NCBI GenBank assembly: GCA_013399015.1
Contig: VWZX01001940.1
Location: 354,193-418,192, forward strand
Direction: 5' to 3'
Length of the DNA stretch: 64,000 nucleotides
Source: Galbula dea
Lineage: Eukaryota > Chordata > Aves > Piciformes > Galbulidae
Position 1 is the first letter of the stretch; every line of letters begins with the position of its first letter. The notes below the pieces were generated by a model. It was not told the origin of the DNA, did no database searches, and worked only from the letters and a program-made list of their open reading frames with translations. The position numbers and the translations under genes are program-made. Below, in pieces: positions 1-12,330 of this stretch.

Positions 1-410
1 ACAGAACATCAATTTTATTTGATTTACATTCCATAGCCTACATTATTTTTCTATGTCAGGAATCAGTAGGAAAAAGATCCTTATCAAGCTTCTCTCATTG
101 CAAGGCAAAAGCAAGATAGTCCAAAAAAAATGTAATAGATATATGTAAAATAAAAAAAAAATATGTAATGCATTCATCAGATGCATTTTCTTCATATTTT
201 TTAGGAGAAAATTTTTCAGTGGTAACCCTTGTGAGAAGAATGATCGAAGAGAAAATATGCTATTTTTCAACAATTATAGGTTTTGTTTTAAATTATTATT
301 TAATAATTTTTAGAAAACATAAAAACAAATTGCCTATTTTTCTTCTTCTCTTTAGTTACACTGAATACGGAATATGCTTCATTTTATTTTGTTATCTTTA
401 AGTTACTATT
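1..410. other. AT-rich unique sequence, no gene
   Basis: The sequence is very AT-rich with several A/T homopolymer runs. The short open frames on both strands have low-complexity Phe/Leu/Ile/Lys composition, as expected by chance. I see no repeat or regulatory signal. Confidence 0.6.
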
Positions 411-982
411 ATCACAGAATATCACAGAATCACAGAATTCCAAGTTGGAATGGACCCACAAGGATCATCAAGTCCAACTCTTATTTAGGTCCAGGATAAT
501 CCCAAAGTCACACTATGTGCCTAAGTTCATAGACCAATTGTTTCTTAAACTCCATGAGAGTTGGTGCCATGACAGCCTCCCTGGGGAGCCTGTTCGAAGG
601 CTCCACCACTGTCTGGGTAAAGAACCACTTCCTAATATTCAACTTGAATTTCCCCTGACACAGCTTCATGCCGTTCCCCCAGTCCTGTCACTGGTCACCA
701 GAGAGAAGAGGTCTGCACGCACCCCTCCCTCTCTGATGAGGATGTTATAAACTGCGATTAGGTCTCCCCTCAGTTTCCTCTTCTCCAGGCTGAACAGACA
801 AGTGATTTCAGCCTTTCATCATAAGTCTTCCCCTACATACCCTTCACCATCTTTGTGGCCCTGCACTGGACACTCTCCAGCAACTTCATGTCCTTCTTGT
901 ATTGTGGTGCCCAAAACTGCACACAATTCTACAGGTGAGGCCTCACCAGTGCTGAGTAAAGTGAGACTAACACCTCTCTCGA

Positions 983-1791
983 TCAGCTAGCAATGGAATG
1001 ATTGATACACCCCAGAACTCTGTTGGTCCTTTTGGCTGCCAGCACACATTTCTGACTCATATTCAACTCATCATCAATCAAAACTCCCAGATCCCTTTCT
1101 GCAGTGCTGCTTTCCAGCCTCTCATTGCCCAGTTGGTAGGTTGTTTTGGGGTTGCCCCTTCCCAAGTGCAGAACCTGGCACTTGCCTTTGTTAAACTTCA
1201 TATGATTTGTGACTGCCCAGTCCTGTAATCTATCTAGATATCTCTGCAGTGCCTCTCTGCCTTCATTGGAGTCAACAACACCTCTCAGTTTAGTATTATC
1301 CACAAACTTCTTTATTAGGCATTCAAGTCCAACATCCAAGTCATTTATAAAGATGTTGAAGAGAAAGACTGTAAGATGGATCCCTGTGGGACCCCACTGG
1401 TCACCTGTCACCAGCCCAATATAGCTCCATTTACTATAACCCTTTGAGCTCAACCCCTCAGCCAGTCGTGTACCCACCTCGTGATGTTTTTATCAAGCTG
1501 TATGCTTGACATTTTGTCCAGCAGGATGTTGTGGGAGACAGTATCAAAAGCCTTACTGAAGTCCAAATTGATGACATCAACTGGTCTCCCTTGGTCCACT
1601 AGATAGGTAAACTTGTCATAAAAGGAAATCAAGTTTGTTAAGCATGACCTCCCTTTCATGAACCCAGGCTGGCTATGACCAATGACAGCATTGTCTGTCA
1701 GACACTTATCCATAGCTCCCAGAACAATCTTCTCCATAATTTTACCAGGCACAGAAGTGAGGCTGACAGGCTCACTTGAGTCCCACTGCAT
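983..1791 (-). pseudogene. CR1 ORF2 reverse transcriptase remnant
   Basis: Two overlapping minus-strand frames (1791-1450 and 1477-983) together cover the central RT core, starting near PVSLTSVPGKIME and running through RPVDVINLDFSKAFDTV, the FLFNIFINDLD block, FVDN and KCQVLHLGRGNP to the thumb-like MSQKCVLAAKRTNRVLGCI. The first Asp motif is intact. The second motif is FVDN rather than FADD, so one catalytic Asp is lost. The reading frame shifts between the two pieces, and the N-terminal endonuclease is absent. It is a retrotransposon relic, not a host gene. Confidence 0.88.
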
Positions 1792-2078
1792 GTCAACAGA
1801 CCAGGGGACGAATAGACTCTCCCATGATCAAAGAACCCAAAATTCCAAGATCAGCACCAATATTGTACCCATACATTGACAGATGGGGTCCTCCTATTCC
1901 TATCAATATTTTCCTCAGCTACAGTGGGAAGCGAGAAAAATATTACCTGTGCTCCCAAGTTTTCTATTAAGCGACCCAAGGCCCTGAACTCTTTTTTAGT
2001 GGCCCTTGGATTACTCACCTCCACCTCATCAGAGCCAACTTGGATAACTAGAAGAGGATAATGATCTGAACTTTCCAC
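1771..2078 (-). pseudogene. CR1 ORF1 esterase-domain fragment
   Basis: The minus-strand frame from 2078 reads MESSDHYPLLVIQVGSDEVE, then a helix-like KKEFRALGRLIENLGAQVIF, then WVQYWC, a stop at about 1850, and WNFGFFDHGRVYSSPGLL. Order and spacing fit the SGNH-hydrolase-like esterase described in ORF1 of CR1-like elements. The block III position usually occupied by Asn in a G-x-N-D motif reads Gly-Ser-Asp here. The frame is broken by the stop and runs out where ORF2 sequence begins. Assignment is from memory of the family. Confidence 0.65.
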
Positions 2079-2170
2079 CCGACTGAGAAGTTTCCTAGTA
2101 GTATCTCCTACCTTGTACCCAGGGAGGCAGCAGACTTCTCTGTGGGTTGGGTCTAGTCAGCATATAGGAC

Positions 2171-5100
2171 CCTCTGTTCCCCTCTGAAATAATTAGGCTG
2201 AAATAATTCTGGTAATTGTTTCCACCTTTTTTTTCCAATCACAAGAAGAAACATCTCCTTGAAAAAAAACCAAATTAAAACAAGAAAGAGCTTGAAAGAC
2301 AAAGGCAGAAAATTCAGATGCTCTCTGCATAAATTTTTTTACACAAAAAGAATCATTATTAAGAGTCATTGATATAGTCATATGAATCTATATGCATATA
2401 TATACTCATACAAATCCATACACATATGAATCCATATACTGAGGAGGATAGTTTCAAAATTAAGAATTAGATACAAGAATCCAAAACCAATAAAGAAATA
2501 AAAAAGCACTATGAAAAATAAATAAATAAAAGTCCATTTACTTTTCCTTAGGTAGTTAACTGCATAAAAATTAGATATTTTAGTCATCACCTAACTATTC
2601 AGGTGTTCAGGTTTTATCTGCAAAATACTTCTGATGGAAATTGTAAACTAAAATTTCACAATTGTTTCATTGAAATAAGCATGAGGAAACCAGTTTTGAG
2701 AAGTGTCTAAATTGAAATAGGAATGTCAGGTCCAGTCTTGCTTTTACCCAGCTGGGTTTGAAACCCTGTTTCTCAAGGAACAGTAGTGAATGTATTTCTG
2801 TTTGTCCAGCTGTTGCTTTTTCACTTGCCTGGGTTAATTAGGGTTTCCATATGCCCAGTTCCTACTTCACACCATATGTGTTTCTTTTATATCTGTACTT
2901 GATATCTTGATATTTTGATATTTAAAGAACCTTGAGCTCATCTGACAAAGTATCAAACAGGGGTCATATGTTTAAATGAGAACTTCAGTTTAAGATTTTA
3001 CAACTTGTAACAGGAATCAAAATAGTCAGTTCTCAATAAAGCTGCTGCTGTGTATGAAAATGAGTAGAAGCTAAAATTCAAAGCCCAATATGAGAATCTT
3101 TCCCTTCCCTTCCCTTCCCTTCCCTTGAACTCAAAGTCCTTACTATTTGTTCAATTCCCATATGAATGACTGTGGCTATCAGAGATTTTGAGGCTAAACA
3201 CTTTTCCAAAATGTCTAAAGTCAACCCCCCCACACATTATTATGTTAATGTCTTTGTAACTAGAAAAGTACAGAAGAATATGGTTATGCATAAATAAAAG
3301 TTCTCAGTATTAATTCATGCTCAGGGAATGATGATCAAAATTATGAGGAATACCAACTCTTTTCCAACATGCACCTGGGCCATTCATTGTGATTCACAAA
3401 CCATATTTCTGAAAATAATCTTACAGTTTGTTCCTATATTTTACATTCTCTTTTTAAAATGTTGGTGGCTTTATTTATTTTGTTTAGCACAGTTTCAGTG
3501 GAAATATCTATTATTGTATGCCCAGGTACTTAATCTGCAGGCAGCCTCACTTGGCACTCACTTCAAAAATCAGCTGTGCTATAAGAGGTGCAAAATACTA
3601 TCTCAGGTTGATTTAGGAAAATTTATGTTTCCTTTCTTCTGTTGTTCCAGTAGAAGTTTTTAGATGGAAAATATGTTACAATAATTTATATATGGAATGT
3701 TAAAGGCTGCATTTTTTTCTGAATTCAAGTATCAGCCCTGACTCCTTAAATAGTAAAACAACAAACTTAATTTTAACTTGAATAAGTTAAGGCTCTTGTC
3801 AGTTGATGACATGGACATAAGCATGAAGATATAAAAATAATATACAGGTCTTTTGTTCTTGTTATGAGTCAGTGAATTTATCAGTTTTAGAAAAGGAGGA
3901 GATGCTAAATTTTGTTTAATATAACTGAAATAAAATATTTATACTAGCCTCGTATTATCAAAATAAAATTGCCCAAACCCATGTAAATGACTGCCTATTA
4001 AAATTTTTCATATTAAATTATCCATTTATTTTCCTCCTCCATAGATTCATAGTGCTAGACAATGTCTTAAAAAGTAAGTAACATTTTTACCCACTGGAAA
4101 TACATGAAATTGTATTTCAATTAATGCAATTGATTTTATGCAGAATGTGTCGAGATCCTAAAGGAATGCTTAAAGCCTTAGAGAATTAGAGAGTTATGAC
4201 CTGGCCTAACAGATAACACTGTGTCCTGACACAGGAGAAAGGCCAGCACAAAATATTTACACCTCCCGAGGATTTAAGACTCATTTCTCTCAGTGATGCA
4301 CAATGTATTAGTGTTAATATAAGTTACAGCACTGATTCACTGCACATTAAGGCAACTTGTGATCAGTGAGGTTCTTTCTCCATATCTTTTAGAGTTCTGC
4401 AAGATGTGAGGTTCTGTTAAACATAGTCTCTAGCGCTTCTGATTTCAAAAAGGGCTTTAATTCTATAGATCATTGTACTTATATATTTTTTATTCTGTTC
4501 CCAGCTGGACAGGAAAAATAACTCCAATAGATGTGAAAACTTTACTTATTTGTCTTAATGTTTTGCTGACAAAAAAGGGAAATATCAGGCAGTTGAAAGC
4601 TAGAGTTATAAGCATATATATCCAAAGAGGGGAAGACATAGAAAACAGACAACACTTTTAACCCGTATTTGACAAGTTTGCCTAGTATCTTTCAGAAAAT
4701 TGAATGGACGATGTTCTTCTGAAACGAAGAGGTTAATACTGTTCCATCAGCTTTTTCCATTACACCAGCATGTTCAACCTATTTGTCAGTATGTAAAAAA
4801 TCCTTAGTAGCAGAAATGCAATAAATGCAAATAATGTCTGAATATTCAAAAGAACAAATCATGTGGAAATTTATCTGTGGAATTTATTTCTTGACAAGTA
4901 CTTGATAACTAGATTAACTAGAAGTTTTATCTGGATTTCAGTAATTTGTAGGTCAAGATTTTAGTTTGAAAGAGGTTGAGTTTACTAATGTTGTGGATCT
5001 GCTGCAAAGTTGTTCTGCTTTTATATGTTACCTTTTGCAGTTTGGACATGAAAATGTATTAAGTGTTTGTTTGTGCATTGACTGAATGTCCCACAACTGA

Positions 5101-5379
5101 TAGGGTCACTACACCAACACATGGAACAAAAATCTATCCCATTAATGCCATCCAGCAATACATCATATCTTTTTTGAGATTTACTTTAAACTATGATTGA
5201 TAGTAAGCATTTATTTTTAGTTCTGTAAATACATATAGTGATGAATATTGACTTGTTGAAAGCAACTGAACAGCATAGAAACAAATAAAGATAATTTAAA
5301 AATACTGAGTACACTCTAGCAGAAAATATTCCTATTAAAATAGAAAAGTACCTTTTCTTCTGTGTAATGCCATGTAACT
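2171..5379. other. Unique AT-rich sequence, no gene
   Basis: I see no convincing coding region. The longest open frame (3328-3663 plus, 111 residues) is rich in Phe, Leu, Cys and Trp with no motif and looks like chance. A (TTCCC)n microsatellite lies at 3100-3125. AT-rich near-repeats of CATATGAATC lie at about 2377-2440. Confidence 0.6.
3100..3125. repeat. (TTCCC)n microsatellite
   Basis: Five consecutive TTCCC units make a short pure-pyrimidine tract, flanked by unrelated unique sequence. Confidence 0.85.
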
Positions 5380-5465
5380 TTCACAGAATCACGGAATATT
5401 AGGAGTTGGAAGGGACCTTGAAAGATCATCTAGTCCAACCACCTTGCCACAGCAGGATTCCCTAG
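5380..5465 (-). mobile_element. CR1 3' tip
   Basis: TCACAGAATCACGGAAT is followed by the conserved GGAGTTGGAAGGGACC and ATCATCTAGTCCAACC blocks, then the CACAGCAGGATTCCCTAG block. Only about 85 bp of the CR1 3' end remain, on the minus strand. It belongs to the same subfamily as the copies at 16910, 26043 and 39331. Confidence 0.92.
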
Positions 5466-6540
5466 AAAAATTTAAAAAAATAGCGTCTTAATGTTGTTCA
5501 CTTATTTGATCATGCAAAAAGTACCACAGTTATCTGTAGATCATGGGGGAAGAGATTCTCTGCTTCTGTCTACTGAAGAATTTGTGAAACACAACATGGG
5601 CAAGCAACTTTACTTAATGTGTATTCTTCATATCCTCTGTCACTGTCTCTGGGGCATTTTATTCTTTTTAATTAAGTATCTTTTAGAGTCAAGTTGGAGA
5701 AGTCTTGGAAAAATTAATTATGATTAAAGCATCATGATCTGAGGGAGAAAAAAAGAAGAGCCATCATAATCTAATTGGTTGCATAACTGAGAAGTGAAAC
5801 AGTAGTGAATAAATATGGAAAGGATAAGGCCAAATATATTTGAGCTTGGGCTTCCTCCTCCACTTGGATGTATGCAAAAAAAAAAAAAAAAAGCTGAATT
5901 AGGGAGTCACTCTAGATCCATCACCATGGCTTGGCTTCAAGTGTTTCAATGAGACCCTACAAAAACTAACCATTGCAAGGTGTTGCCCCAATTTAATGGG
6001 TGTCAGGAGAAACTGAGCATCTGCATAATGACAGTACCTGCTGTCATACATGTGTGTGTATATGTATGTGTTAGGAAGATAACATTAAGTCAGTGCTGGA
6101 GAGGGTGCTTTACTTACTGTTCATGTAAAAATACTATTGTTTTATTGTTATTGTTTCCCAAATCAATCATATATGCCTTTTTGGCCGTTATAGCTTTTTA
6201 TTTTTTACTTCCTATTTCTCATCTTACAGCCACATACTTTTCTTATGGAAGTAGTCAAAACTGAATGCTAACTACCAGGGAGAGATAGTTTTTATGGTTT
6301 GGGAAGAGATTTGAAGGGAATAAGGTAAAGGAAAAGGAGGAAAATAAGACATGAACTTATGATGTCTTGTTCATTGAAAAGTAGATCACATCACCTGCAC
6401 ATTTATGCTTGTTCATCATTGTTGATGATAGTATGCAGTAAAAGGTTTAGCTGCATATACTTATGATTTGACTGCAGAATTCATTTTTTGTTTTTGTTTA
6501 TGTCATTCTCCACAAAGGTTTATGGGGTAGGGGGGTGTCC
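5466..6540. other. Unique sequence, no gene
   Basis: Only chance-like open frames are seen (for example 5980-6264 plus). An A17 run lies at 5876-5892. No repeat family was recognised. Confidence 0.55.
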
Positions 6541-7080
6541 CCCTTTACTCTACCCTGGTGAGGCTGCATCTGGAATACTGTGTCCAGTTCCAGGCCCCTC
6601 ACTTTAAGAAGAATAGGGAACTGCTGGAAAGAGTCCAGCACAGAGCCACAAAGATGAAGGGGCTGGAACATCTTCCTTATGAGGAAAGGCTGAGGGAGCT
6701 GGGTCTCTTTATCTTGGAGAAGAGGAGGCTAAGGGGTGACCTCATCTATGCTTTTAAATATGTGAAGGGTGGGTATCAGGGGGGATGGGATCAGGCACTT
6801 CCCAGTGAAGCCTAGTGACAAGACAAGGGGAAATGGTTGTAAGCTGAAACATAGGAGATTCTGTGTGAACACACATAGAAATTTTTTCCCAGTGTGGGTG
6901 ACAGAGCACTGGAACAGACTGCTCAGAGAAGTTGTAGAGTCTCCTTCTATGGAGGTATTCAAAACCCATCTGGACGCCCTTCTTTGTGACCCAGTCTAGG
7001 CAATCCTGCTGTGACAGGGGGGTTGGACTAGATGATCTTTTGAGGTCCCTTCCAGCTCCTAACATTCTGTGGTTCTGTGA
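6541..7080 (+). mobile_element. CR1 LINE, 5'-truncated, 3' end intact
   Basis: Starts in the ORF2 C-terminal region (frame 6558-6815: RLHLEYCVQFQAPHFKK, then HLPYEERLRELGLF, EKRRLRGDLIYAFKYV) and continues through the 3' UTR to the hallmark GGGGTTGGACTAGATGATC and a terminal ATTCTGTGGTTCTGTG tandem. It is a typical 5'-truncated CR1 insertion. The ORF2 tail lacks the catalytic domains. The last ~100 bp (about 6979-7080) also align with the tail of the SINE-like element at 36321. Confidence 0.93.
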
Positions 7081-10000
7081 GAAGGACTCTTTTGAGTTAA
7101 TGTCAACTGAAGAGCAAGTAAGGATAATTATTTTATTCAGCATAAATCTTTGATCAAAATGTAAGTAGAATATCTACCCTTATAATGTGTTTTTGAGACT
7201 GATATGTAGTGGTGGTTCTTCACTGATATATTAGATAATTCATCTTACATGTATTTCCAGATCATGCAGAGTACATTTAACTGCTTCTGATGGGCTTAGG
7301 GTGACTGTACTTTAAACTCAAGTTCTAACGACCTAAAGAGCTTTTATTTACAAAAATCAGCTTTCAAAAATGAGTACTGCGTGATTATTCCAACTTGTGG
7401 AAAGATAGTAGGGAACCTCCTGCTGCTCTTGGGCTTGTTAAAGTCACTGGTGCTCACACACCCTGGACTTGCAGGAGCTTATGCATTCCATTTACAAGAG
7501 AACATTTTGATTTCAGCTGGAGTTCATTTGCTCATCAAAGTAGCACAGCTGTGAGTTTAACTAATTTGATATTTCTACCAGAAAGTTTCCTCCAACTCCA
7601 GAAAGATTTACTAAATAAAAATTTGAGGAATCCAAGCCTTTAGACAATTATGTCAAAGTATTTTAAAAATGTGAATGTTTATAGACTAAAAAAACCCCAA
7701 ACTAAACAACAACAACAAAATAATAATAATAATAAAAAGCACAGCAACACCCAAAGCAAAGAATTTGACTATCAGTACCTTTGCAATCAGTTCCCACTTC
7801 TTAAGGAGTTGTGAGGGACACAGAAAATGTGCAGTAAAGAGTGAGAGAAGCACAACAAAAGCAATACAACGTTGTTGCTTTTTACTTGTACTTATAAACT
7901 CTTCTCATCTCCACTCTTAAAGCATTATTACCCAGGAAACAATATCTGTACAGCTTACCAACATGCTATTTTAGCCCTGTCTTCACTCTGTCATACACCC
8001 TGATAAGATAAATATCTAACATTTCTTTCACTTGTTTGACTTCAAAGGTACAATACCAAAACATTTCAAGTGAATTGTAGAAGGGCAAGGAAGGTTGTGG
8101 AACATTAAGGCTGACCAGCCATGATTCAACTAGGAAACTGTGCTTGTTGGTGAGAAAATTGACCTTGAAAAACATCAGTATGTTGTGTACCTGTTGAGAC
8201 TTCCAGGAGAATGTTGGAAGCTAAAGAATAACTTGACAAAACGTGAGGATGACAATCATTACTTTTGTTTTGTTTTGTTTTTTTTAATTGAAGTTGAAAG
8301 AAAAAAAAGAAAAAAAAACCAGAAAAATTAAAATATTCTAACCAGACTTTCTGGCTCTAATCAAACATTTCTTTCTTATCCTTGATTATCTTTAGCCCAT
8401 TTTGAAATGTCAACTCTATATCTGATTTACAAATGTTAAATACACACTCTTCATTTTGTAAATTGTGCACAGTTACTCTTGCATAGGCTGCTATTGTTGG
8501 TATAGTGAACTCTGAAGATGGACTTGTATGAAACACCCAGATACTTTTCATTTGCTTTTCTTTACATATATATGTTCTTCATATACAGAGAGAATTTTTT
8601 TTACAGGACCAGAGTAAACATATTTTGAAATAAAAAACAACTATATATATTGCAAAAAGCACAGAAACTGTAAGAAAATTGACTGTGGTAAAGGTGAAAT
8701 CATTGATTTTTACATAAGATCAGCAGATTGCTGTAGCAAGACTCACCACTGTGCAAGAAGCTCCATCAGGAAGGGGACAAGAAAGGTTGTTAGAAAATCT
8801 GTACAGAATTTAGATTAGCTACTTTAGTGTACTTATATAAGTTTTAATATCTTTCTTAATAATAAAATTCATTTATATCCCAGACGTCAGGTTATTGGTC
8901 TCTTGGCCTTTTCAAGGAAGTAATTGAGCACCTGTATGGGGACAATGGGAATTGAGGAGTTCTGATTAGTTTTCTCTAGTTATAAATTATTTATTACCTC
9001 ATTCCATTTCCCTCTTACACCTATTGGGACGTTTTCACAGTCATGTTGCATAATAAGAAAGTGAACATCAAGATTCTATTTGGTATGGTTCACCCTCATG
9101 AGCCATTTAGCATTTTGTAATTCCACAAAAAACCTATCTGATCAGCAGAACTTGAGGGTTTTCTAGTTGTTTTCTGTTATATGATTTCATTTTTGAAAAG
9201 GTAATGCCTAACTCACTTAAAAAAGGGTAAATTGGATAAGAAATTCTAACCTGTGCAGGACATTTACAGCTGAAAGAACAAATAACCTTCCTGCTACCAA
9301 AATGCATACATCATAAAATACATACAAAATGCTTATATCCATTCATGTTGAAAGTGAACACCTCATTTTTATATAACTTTATACATTTAAAGAGTATTTC
9401 TGTGTATTCCTTTTTGGAAAATAGCTTTCTTAGAGTGGAATTTTATAAAAAAGTGATCTGTAAAATTCTGTGATTTTTCACATCCTCTTCCTTCTGCATA
9501 CCTTTAAACATAAAGGAATAGACCACAATTTCTTTTCTAACATCTGCAGGTGGAACAGGATGGTGATGAGCATTTTAAAAGTTTTGAGTACATAGCAATT
9601 TTTGTCCTATGAATGGAAGAAGACCAACCTTTTGTACTCCTTTACTTCAGTCCATCTATTTGGACTAGGATCTGTAGACCAGTGCCTTCTCAGACGTTCC
9701 ATTTATCACATAAAATTTAATAACAAAATACGGATATGAGAGAACTGACAAAGAACAAAATATCTATCAGCAAGAACTTGTTGGAGAGGTCTCCATGGAA
9801 GAAGGATGTGGTTGTAACACTTGTTCATAACATATCTATGACCTGCCACTATGATCTAGTTATAGGAAAGACAAATACAATACCATTCAATGATAGTACA
9901 TCTGAGCAAAGCTATGAAGAGATCGTAAGCTGAGTATTGTGTATGTTTCTAAGAGCTCATGTTACACAAGGATTAATTTGTTACCAAGATGAAAGAAGTG

Positions 10001-10964
10001 CTATAGAAACATCAAATTCCAGGTCTACTTTTAAGAAGAGGTTAGTCTGACCATTCTAGCTCCAGGTTCTGCAGCAGTCTTCCAAGATGGAAAGGACACC
10101 AAAATCCCTATAACTGCATGTTACAAGGCATGGAACGGATGCCTATAGTAGAAGGCAATTAGATTTAGTAGCCCAGAGGGTCTTATTAGCTCAATCTTCC
10201 TGTGTTCCTTTAGCATTATTCTTACAAATTGCCATTGTTGCATGCCTGGAATAGAGCATATGCCTACACTCTCATGGGTTCTTGTCTGGACAGTTTAGTT
10301 CCTCCTTGTGTTACCTGGAGAAGGTGCCTAGTTCCTCCCATGAACAGACTTGTTTTTTGAGACCTAAGACAAGCAGTCTAACTGTGTCTTATGACATGTT
10401 AGTAATGAGTTTCAGCCCAGTAATATTTAAAAAAAACTGTAGTTCTGCAAGATGTGAAGTCTGTTATAATCCTTGCAATGACCTTAACAATTAAACCAGG
10501 CTATGGCACTTATCTCACATGGTAATTATTGGTGTATTTTAAGGCTGGCAGGAACTCTGCATAGATGAAAATTTCATCTAAAGAGAGTACGTGAATGACA
10601 GCATATGCCTCACCTCTTGAAGAGACAATGCCTCCCTGATGTCATACGCCCTCTTCATCACAATAATTGTAGGAATCAGTAGTGCTGAATGATACACCTT
10701 GACATCCATTTGGTTTTTTAAGACTAATTAGCATGATTTGATGCATTTGTTTTCTTCCTTACATTACAAAATTAAAAGAAACAAAACTAGACCTCTTTTA
10801 TAATATCAATAGCATGATATAGACTCAAGGGAAAGAATGAATTCCATTTGTTACCAAATAGAGATTTATGGACAAGGACTGGGGGGAAAGTGACAATGAT
10901 TAGAGACATATTCAGTAATCTTATCACTAGAAACAAGGAAACAGATTGAATGATTCTACAACTA
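7081..10964. other. Unique AT-rich sequence, no gene
   Basis: Contains short AAC/AAT simple repeats at about 7700-7740 and a GTTTT/poly-A-rich tract at about 8262-8320. Open frames are short and lack motifs. No RNA gene or mobile element was recognised. Confidence 0.55.
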
Positions 10965-11407
10965 ATCATAGAATCACTACAGTTGGAAAGAACATCAAGT
11001 CCAACCAATAGCCCTACACTACTGTTATCTCTAAGCCATCCCCCTAAGTGCTACATCTACCCATTTTTTAAAAACCTCCAGGGATGGTGACTCCAACACT
11101 TCCCTGGGCAGCCTATTCTAATACTTCACCACTCTTTTGGTGAAGAAGTTTTTCCTAATATCTAATCTAAACCTGCCCTGGCATAACTTGACCCCTGATC
11201 AACCTAGCTGTCCTTCTCTGTGCCCCCTCCAAGCACCTCAATGTCCTTCCTATACTGCGGTGCCCAAAACTGCACACAGTATTCAAGGTGCAGCATCACC
11301 AGTGCCAAGTACAGGGCCAAGATCACCTCTCTTCTTCTGCTGGCCACATTGTTCCTGATACAAGCCAGGATGCCATTGGCCTTCTTGGCCACTTGGGCAT
11401 ACTTCTA
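10965..11407 (-). mobile_element. CR1 LINE fragment with internal deletion
   Basis: ATCATAGAATCACTACAG begins a CR1 3' end on the minus strand, followed by the recognisable GGGCAGCCTATTC and GTGAAGAAGTTTTTCC blocks. Near 11195 the sequence jumps from the 3' UTR (CATAACTTGACCCCTGATC) directly to the ORF2 end (CTAGCTGTCCTTCTCTGTG), skipping the segment that other copies carry between these blocks. The remaining ORF2 frame (11392-11204 minus) encodes LALYLALVMLHLEYCVQFWA and similar ORF2 C-terminal sequence. Confidence 0.9.
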
Positions 11408-12196
11408 ACTACCGTAATTTGCCCAAATACATTAAAAACACAGTGCCAATGCTGCTCTCAGACTACTAAATTCAGTTTCAAATGTTATAATGTGGACTGC
11501 CGTCAAATATCTGAAGGCAAAATTAAGACCCCAATTCAGGTATTTAATGAATGTAGGTAGCTGTTTGAGTGTCCTGTTCTTTCCAGTTTTCTGCAGGAAA
11601 ACTATTATTTTTGATGGAAACTGTAAGAAATCATCTCATTTGTTTTGCAGAAAGAAAAGTCACACAATTTTGCAACACCAAAAGGCACCTCTTCAGAGAC
11701 AAAACTGCAGGTCAGACCTTCACTTAATGCACTGTGATACAGACACGTAGATAAAACCTGATATACAATATTTTAAAGTGGTCGTGGTTTTTATTACATC
11801 AAATTCAAGTTTATGATCTCATTCAGGAACAGCACTGTAATTTCTGAAAATAAAGATCCAGATAATTTCTAAGCAGCAACTGCCTAATTTTAAGAAATGT
11901 GTCAATATCATTAACATATCCAAAAAACCACAATTTGATCCCCTTTTCCACAAAACCCATCTGGAAGGAAGTGGACTCTGCTGAATAACAGAGGTGTTTA
12001 AGAAATATTATATAATCTGTGAAATGAACATACTTGAAGACTGAAGAAATAAAATTATTATCTGTATATTAATATTACTTATACTGTTTGTGCAATGCTA
12101 GTTGTTATTCTGACACTGAAGGTGAACACAATATTCATATGGAATTGACTGATATTTAAGAATTTTTATTAAAAGATATATTCCACAGGATTTTTT

Positions 12197-12330
12197 GGGG
12201 GGCGGGCGGAGGGGCGGGGGAGGGAGTGAGCTTGATGGTGGTAGTTTGTTTGGGTTTTGTGGGGTTTTTTGTTTGTTTGGGGTTTTGTTGTTGGGTTTTG
12301 TGGCTTATGGGTTTTGGGATTTTTTTTTCC
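12197..12330 (+). repeat. G-rich then G/T-rich strand-asymmetric tract
   Basis: From 12197 to 12224 there are runs of 6, 3, 2, 4, 5 and 3 guanines separated by single bases, which fits a G-quadruplex pattern on the plus strand. It is followed by about 100 bases of T/G-rich sequence almost without C. The surroundings are AT-rich, so the composition change is abrupt. No function can be assigned. Confidence 0.7.

Larger units (their letters stand above)
411..2170 (-). mobile_element. CR1 LINE, internally deleted: ORF1 esterase fragment joined to ORF2 reverse transcriptase
   Basis: The left edge carries repeated CACAGAAT units, the reverse complement of the CR1 8-bp tail, so the 3' end is at 411 and the element reads on the minus strand. 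Frames within 1791-983 encode the reverse transcriptase: LDFSKAFDTV (first catalytic Asp, about 1566-1537) and the degenerate active site FVDN (about 1306-1295) where FADD is usual. The RT is split between two reading frames near 1450-1477, so it is dead. Upstream, 2078-1771 encodes a different domain containing DHYPLLVIQVGSDEVE and ending WNFGFFDHGRVY, which I recognise as the SGNH/GDSL-like esterase of CR1-type ORF1. The endonuclease and the 5' part of the RT are missing between them, with the junction near 1770. The 5' boundary near 2170 is approximate. Known of the family: CR1 moves by target-primed reverse transcription and is usually 5'-truncated. Confidence 0.9.

Noticed and set aside
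3328..3663. 111-residue plus-strand frame as a gene
   Set aside because: Phe/Leu/Cys/Trp-rich chance composition, with no domain, splice or conservation evidence.
12225..12330. G/T-rich run as interstitial telomeric repeat
   Set aside because: The TTAGGG unit is not repeated; the tract is irregular T and G runs.
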